A stretch of DNA of 5,788 bases, from positions 1-5,788 of the forward strand of contig JBBRVD010000220.1 of NCBI GenBank assembly GCA_038247175.1, written 5' to 3'. A model generated the notes under the pieces. It did no database searches, had not been told where the DNA came from, and saw nothing but the letters and a program-made list of their open reading frames with translations. The stretch is from CAISIP01 sp038247175. Its GTDB lineage: Bacteria > Pseudomonadota > Gammaproteobacteria > Burkholderiales > Burkholderiaceae_C. The number at the start of each line of letters is the position of its first letter. Position 1 is the first letter of the stretch. Positions 1 to 3,906 of the stretch are shown piece by piece. A program made the translations under genes and the position numbers.

Positions 1-260
1 CCAGCATGACCCTCACCGGACGCCTGAATGGCAGGCAGGTGCAACAGGCCACGACCGAGCAGATGATCTTCAAGATACCCGCGCTGATCCGGTACATCTC
101 CACCTTCACCACGCTGGCGCCAGGCGACGTGATCGTCAGCGGAACGCCTGGGGGCGTTGGCGCCAAACGCACGCCGCCGCTGTGGATGAAACCGGGTGAC
201 GTGGTGGAGATCGAGATCGATCGCGTCGGCGTGCTGAAGAACACGATTGCGGACGACTGA
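1..260 (+). CDS. Fumarylacetoacetate hydrolase (FAH) family protein, C-terminal part (5' end outside window)
   Basis: The last 86 residues of a FAH-fold enzyme, read in the frame whose first complete codon is at 3. The frame is open to the left edge, so the Met codon at 6 is internal and not the start. The family signature is clear: MIFKIPALIRYIS, then TLAPGDVIVSGTPGGVG, then PPLWMKPGDVVEIEIDRVGVLKNTI, matching in order the C-terminal end of the FAHD1/HpcE-like branch (Pfam FAH). Family members are cytosolic, metal-dependent hydrolases, isomerases or decarboxylases acting on dicarbonyl acids, often ring-cleavage products of aromatic catabolism. The usual metal-binding acidic residues lie upstream of the window, so catalytic competence cannot be judged. 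The TGA stop is at 258-260. A TRAP binding-protein gene follows 67 nt later on the same strand, suggesting co-transcription of uptake and catabolism. The exact reaction is not determinable. Confidence 0.93.
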   Translation, partial: SMTLTGRLNGRQVQQATTEQMIFKIPALIRYISTFTTLAPGDVIVSGTPGGVGAKRTPPLWMKPGDVVEIEIDRVGVLKNTIADD

Positions 261-315
261 GTTGCCCGCAAGCCAGACGTACAAGAAGAAGGCAGAGGAC
301 CAGTCCATCAACAAC

Positions 316-321
316 GAGGAG
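316..321 (+). promoter_or_regulatory. Ribosome binding site of dctP
   Basis: GAGGAG lies six nucleotides before the ATG at 328. It decides the start: the same frame is open back to 247, but the extra 27 residues there are hydrophilic, overlap the preceding gene and would bury the signal peptide. Confidence 0.8.
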
Positions 322-327
322 TCAATC

Positions 328-1347
328 ATGAAGGTTTTCCAGAAGGTTCGCGTATTGATCATGGGCGCGGCACTGTGCGCCGTCAGCGTCGCTGGCGCGC
401 AGACGGCGCCCATCAAGCTCAAGTTCTCCATCTTTTCGCCGGACAAGGAGATCACCTACCTATCCGTTTTCAAACCCTTTGCCGACGCGGTCAACAAGGA
501 GACCAATGGCGCCGTCGTGATCGAACTGTTCCCCAACGGTGCACTGGGCCGCAGCCCGCTCCAGCAAGCCCAGATGGTGCTCGACGGTGTCGCCGACATG
601 GCCTGGATCATTGCGTCGTACACGCCGGGGCGCTTCCAGGACAACGAGGTGCTCGAGTTGCCGGGCGTGTTCCAGAGCCTGCAAGAGGCAACACTCGTGT
701 TCACGCGGCTCGTTGCCAGCGGAAAGATCAAGGGATACGAAGATTTCTACCCGATCGCGCTGTTTGGTACCGCACCCTACAGCATCCATGCACGGACGCC
801 GATCAACAGCATCGCCGACATCAAGGGCAAGAAGATCCGGGCCTCCGGTGCGCTGGAAGGTGAAACGGTCAAGGCGCTCGGTGCGGTGCCGATCGGCATG
901 CCGGTAACGGAAGTGCCCGAGGCGATCAGCCGAGGCACGATCGACGGCACCACGTCGCACCCGGCCCCGCTGGTGGATTTTGGCATCTCCAAGGTCACGA
1001 ACCATCACTACTTCACGCGGCTCGGCGTGGTGCCTCTGACCGTGCTGATGAACCGCAAGAAGTTCGACAGTCTGCCCAAGTCCGCGCAAGATGCGATCAG
1101 CAAATACAGCGGTGAATGGACGGCTGCCCGATTCAATCAGTATGTCGGGGAGTACAACGACAAGGTCATCAAGGACCTGCAGGCCGACCCCAAGCGCAAG
1201 GTGGTGTTTCCGACCCAAGCCGATCTCGACGCAATGCAACCCGCGTTCAAATCCGTGATCGACACGTGGGTTGCAAAAAGCCCGCGCAACAAGGAACTCC
1301 TGACGCTGGTCGAAGCTGAAATAGTCAAAGTTCGTGCCAGCCGATAA
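328..1347 (+). CDS. dctP: TRAP transporter substrate-binding protein, DctP family
   Basis: A 339-residue periplasmic binding protein, a normal length for TRAP P-subunits. It captures an organic acid and delivers it to the DctQM membrane complex, which is driven by an ion gradient. The N-terminus is a typical Sec signal peptide: basic MKVFQKVR, a hydrophobic core, and a probable cleavage after AGA near residue 24. The body shows the family pattern: KLKFSIFSPDKE, then the block SIADIKGKKIRASG with Arg171 at the position of the conserved carboxylate-binding arginine, then ALGAVPIGMPVTEVPEAISRGTIDG. After D206-G207 most carboxylate-specific members read QEN; here the sequence is TTSH, so the ligand may differ from simple C4-dicarboxylates. 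The start at 328 is chosen for its GAGGAG box and the signal peptide. The gene precedes dctQ and dctM. The symbol denotes the family, not proven dicarboxylate uptake. Confidence 0.93.
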   Translation: MKVFQKVRVLIMGAALCAVSVAGAQTAPIKLKFSIFSPDKEITYLSVFKPFADAVNKETNGAVVIELFPNGALGRSPLQQAQMVLDGVADMAWIIASYTPGRFQDNEVLELPGVFQSLQEATLVFTRLVASGKIKGYEDFYPIALFGTAPYSIHARTPINSIADIKGKKIRASGALEGETVKALGAVPIGMPVTEVPEAISRGTIDGTTSHPAPLVDFGISKVTNHHYFTRLGVVPLTVLMNRKKFDSLPKSAQDAISKYSGEWTAARFNQYVGEYNDKVIKDLQADPKRKVVFPTQADLDAMQPAFKSVIDTWVAKSPRNKELLTLVEAEIVKVRASR

Positions 1348-1879
1348 CCCGGACCGTTCGACGCACGGCATGCTCCGTAAACTGGAGCGAGCCGGCCTCA
1401 CAGCTACACGCGCCCTGTCCGTGGCTGGACTGATCGCGCTGATGGTGCTGGCGGTCATGACACTGTTCGACGGGCTCATGCGCTGGCTGGCGAACCAACC
1501 TATTGAAGGTGTCCGCGACGTTGGCGGACTGGCCATCGCGCTGGCAATTTCCTGCTGTATTCCTGTGGGCCTGATGGAACGCAGCAACATCACGATCCGT
1601 GTCGCGGAATCGGTCGCCGGCCCGTGGCTAGGCAAATTCCTGGATGTGCTGGCCGCCGTGGTCGTGGCCATCCTCATGGTGGCACTCGCATGGCAGTTCA
1701 CGGTATACGCAGGCAAGATCGCCCATGCCAACGAGACGACCTGGGTTCTGCACATTCCAACCGCGCCCTTCTGGTACGGGGTAGCTGCCATTTTGTGGAG
1801 TGCGGTCGTTGTGCAGTGGGTGATGGTGGTGCTGGAGATCGGGCGTTTGACCGGCCGTTTCGAGCACGCGCAACGTTGA
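1334..1879 (+). CDS. dctQ: TRAP transporter small permease subunit, DctQ family
   Basis: The small integral-membrane subunit of the TRAP transporter, which pairs with DctM and docks the binding protein. From the GTG at 1334 it is 181 residues with four hydrophobic segments, near residues 28-50, 63-80, 100-125 and 144-168. This is the expected DctQ topology. The stretch GLAIALAISCCIPVGLMERSNITIRV matches the second segment and following loop, where family members usually read G-x-x-x-A-x-x-x-x-x-H-I-x-V. The start is uncertain. GTG at 1334 overlaps dctP by 14 nt, suggesting translational coupling, but has only a weak AAAG three bases upstream. ATG at 1370 gives 169 residues, 22 nt after the dctP stop, also without a good ribosome binding site, and loses only a hydrophilic leader. 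Both leave all four membrane segments intact. The identity is strongly supported by position between dctP and dctM. Confidence 0.9.
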   Translation: MPADNPDRSTHGMLRKLERAGLTATRALSVAGLIALMVLAVMTLFDGLMRWLANQPIEGVRDVGGLAIALAISCCIPVGLMERSNITIRVAESVAGPWLGKFLDVLAAVVVAILMVALAWQFTVYAGKIAHANETTWVLHIPTAPFWYGVAAILWSAVVVQWVMVVLEIGRLTGRFEHAQR

Positions 1880-1943
1880 ATTACTTGCTCCAACTTCCAG
1901 CCCATGCAGACCGCGAACGGGTCGTCATGACATTCCTTCAAAC

Positions 1944-1947
1944 GAGG
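1944..1947 (+). promoter_or_regulatory. Ribosome binding site of dctM
   Basis: GAGG eight nucleotides before the ATG at 1956 supports this start. The nearby ATG at 1927 is in another frame and leads only to a short overlapping reading frame. Confidence 0.6.
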
Positions 1948-1955
1948 CGCCGGCG

Positions 1956-3260
1956 ATGGGGCCATTGACCATTGCCGGTATCGGTCTGGCAGCGTTGTTT
2001 GCGCTGATCCTGCTCCAGGTCCCGATCGGATTCGCCATGATCGCCGTCGGTGTGGTGGGTTACGCACTTCAGGCTGGCTGGGGCCCGGCATTCACGATCC
2101 TGGCCAGCGAGCCTTCCGGATTGCTCTCCAGTGTGGACCTGGCTACCGTTCCGCTGTTCCTGCTCATGGGAACGTTCGCCACGGCAGCCGGTTTCTCGTC
2201 CGACATCTACAAGGCGGCGGCGAGCTTTCTGGGTCACCGACGTGGCGGCCTGGCCTATGCCACGATCGGCGGCTGCGCAGCCTTCGGAGCGGTATGCGGA
2301 TCATCGACGGCAACGGCTGCCACGTTCGCAAAGGCAGCACTCCCGGAGATGCGCAAACGCGGTTACTCGGACGCGTTCTCGACCGGAACCATCGCGGCCG
2401 GCGGCACACTCAAATCGCTGATCCCGCCCTCGATCGTGATGATCCTGTATTGCATCGTCGCCAAGACCTTCATATTCGACCTGTTCATTGCCGCGGTCAT
2501 ACCAGCCCTGCTAGCCATCGCGCTGAACCTGGTCGCGATTGCGCTGGTCGTGCGTCTTCGGCCCGATGTGGCGCCGGTGGCAGACGTCGTCCCTTGGCCC
2601 GAACGGTGGGCTGCATTGCGCCAGGCAGGCCCCGTACTGGGATTGTTGGTCACGGTCTTCGTCGGTTTGTACAGCGGTGTGTTCACGGTCAACGAAGCCG
2701 CGTCGGTGGCCGCCGTGCTGTCGCTGGTCTTTGCGGTCGTGCGAGGCAGGATGAACTGGAACAACGTCTGGACCGGCTTGCGTGAATCGGCCAGCACCAC
2801 GGCGATGATCTACATCATCATCATCGGCGCCTCGGTTTTCACCTACTTCATCACCCTGGCCCGCGTGCCAGAGGCACTGGTCGATCTGGTGAGCCATCTC
2901 GACATTGCGCCTATCGGAATCATCTTTGCGCTTCTGCTGGCCTACCTCATACTGGGCGCCGTGTTCGACGAGATTGCCGCCATGCTGATCACATTGCCGT
3001 TCGTGTTGCCGGTGATCGAACAGCTGGGCTACGACCCCATCTGGTGGGGCATCATCAACGTCGTGGTAATCGAGCTCGGCATGATCATCCCACCGATCGG
3101 CATCATCGTCTTCGTGCTGCACGGCATGGCGACCGACATTCCGATCCGGACCATTTATCGTGGCGTGATGCCATTCATCGCTGCCGACCTTTTGCTGCTG
3201 GCGCTGCTGGCCAGTTTCCCGGCCATCGTCATGTGGCTGCCGACCCTGCTGCGGGCGTGA
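1956..3260 (+). CDS. dctM: TRAP transporter large permease subunit, DctM family
   Basis: The 434-residue large membrane subunit, the translocating part of the TRAP transporter, at the usual family length of about 425-440. The protein is very hydrophobic throughout with roughly a dozen membrane segments. Family motifs are in place: QVPIGFAM near residue 21; VPLFLLMG near 65; the substrate/ion-site loop GAVCGSSTATAATFAKAALP at 111-130 followed by EMRKRGY; then AAGGTLKSLIPPS at 147-159. The second, pseudo-symmetric half carries FDEIAAMLITLP from about 337 and ELGMIIPPIG at 373-382. The IPPS and IPPIG pair marks the two re-entrant hairpins typical of the ion-transporter superfamily. TLKSL stands where many members have a glycine-rich xLGxL, a minor variation. 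The start has a GAGG box. The gene sits 76 nt after dctQ and ends 10 nt before the convergent CMD-like gene. Confidence 0.95.
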   Translation: MGPLTIAGIGLAALFALILLQVPIGFAMIAVGVVGYALQAGWGPAFTILASEPSGLLSSVDLATVPLFLLMGTFATAAGFSSDIYKAAASFLGHRRGGLAYATIGGCAAFGAVCGSSTATAATFAKAALPEMRKRGYSDAFSTGTIAAGGTLKSLIPPSIVMILYCIVAKTFIFDLFIAAVIPALLAIALNLVAIALVVRLRPDVAPVADVVPWPERWAALRQAGPVLGLLVTVFVGLYSGVFTVNEAASVAAVLSLVFAVVRGRMNWNNVWTGLRESASTTAMIYIIIIGASVFTYFITLARVPEALVDLVSHLDIAPIGIIFALLLAYLILGAVFDEIAAMLITLPFVLPVIEQLGYDPIWWGIINVVVIELGMIIPPIGIIVFVLHGMATDIPIRTIYRGVMPFIAADLLLLALLASFPAIVMWLPTLLRA

Positions 3261-3270
3261 GAGGACAAAA

Positions 3271-3816
3271 TCAGGTCTCTGGCTCGATGCGAAGCGTCTT
3301 CAGGATCCGCGCCACCATGTTGTAGGCCGCGATGGCAACCGTGAATTCCACGATCTGCGTTTCGTCAAAATGTTCACGCATCTCTGCAAACAGGCTGTCG
3401 CTGACCTGCAGGTCCCGGGTAATCTGGGTGGCGAACTGCACGACCATCCGTTCAACTTGCGTCCAGTCGGAATCCGTCCCATCCTCGGGCATTGCGCCGG
3501 CGATCCATCGTTGCAACGCGTCGAGTTGGCGCTGTTCGCCACCCGCTGCCAGAAAGTCCGGGGCGTGATGGTGGAATTCGTAAATCGCACCAGTGACCAA
3601 GGCAACAGTACAGATAGCCAACTCCTGCAGCCGGCGATCCGTTGAAAGGCCATTGCGGACGTCGCGCATGAAGATATTCCATCCACGTGCCACCGGTTCG
3701 CTCCACAACAGTGCTTTGTCCAGATTCAGAAGCTGGCCACCGCGACGCGCCACGATCGCGTCAACCAGATCCTCGGGTTGGCGTTTGCGATCAGGGGTCC
3801 AGTCGGCGATACGCAT
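3271..3816 (-). CDS. Carboxymuconolactone decarboxylase / AhpD-like family protein
   Basis: A 181-residue soluble protein, mostly predicted alpha-helical, with no signal peptide or membrane segment. The CMD-like core is RLQELAICTVALVTGAIYEFHHHAPDF (about residues 62-87). It matches the family pattern E-L-A-I-x-x-V-A-x-x-x-x-x-x-Y-E-W-x-x-H-x-x-x-A with E80 and H84. The AhpD redox pair CxxC falls at A77 and E80 and is absent; the only cysteine is C69. This is therefore the non-thiol branch, whose members include decarboxylases and many uncharacterised proteins, not an alkylhydroperoxidase. The start at 3816 is preferred because GGAG precedes it by four bases; the frame stays open to a Met codon at 3873 but without support. 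It lies 90 nt downstream of the RTX gene on the same strand and converges on dctM. A role in the neighbouring acid catabolism is possible but unproven. Confidence 0.8.
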   Translation of the reverse strand: MRIADWTPDRKRQPEDLVDAIVARRGGQLLNLDKALLWSEPVARGWNIFMRDVRNGLSTDRRLQELAICTVALVTGAIYEFHHHAPDFLAAGGEQRQLDALQRWIAGAMPEDGTDSDWTQVERMVVQFATQITRDLQVSDSLFAEMREHFDETQIVEFTVAIAAYNMVARILKTLRIEPET

Positions 3817-3820
3817 AGGG

Positions 3821-3824
3821 CTCC
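3821..3824 (-). promoter_or_regulatory. Ribosome binding site of the CMD-like gene
   Basis: On the minus strand GGAG is followed by CCCT and the ATG ending at 3816. This spacing favours the shorter 181-residue start over the upstream in-frame Met codon at 3873. Confidence 0.6.
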
Positions 3825-3906
3825 AAATTTCAGTGAGTGGGGTCGCGTGGGGGGTCAACCGGTTACACGCCACAGCTGCCGTTCCCTATTCTGACGCCTC
3901 TGACCG

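Noticed and set aside
247..327. Extended start of dctP at 247
   Set aside because: It would overlap the FAH gene and add 27 hydrophilic residues before a good signal peptide. The ATG at 328 has a proper ribosome binding site.
460..2091. Long minus-strand open frame of 543 codons opposite dctP and dctQ
   Set aside because: It is antisense to two well-supported transporter genes, has no recognisable domain and reads as arginine/histidine-rich low-complexity protein typical of shadow frames in high-GC DNA.
3262..3280. Imperfect stem AGAGGAC/GTCTCT between the convergent genes as a terminator
   Set aside because: A short stem with a bulge, low stability and no T-run. It could arise by chance.
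3817..3873. Extended start of the CMD-like gene at 3873
   Set aside because: The extra 19 residues do not look like the family N-terminus, and the GGAG box points to 3816.
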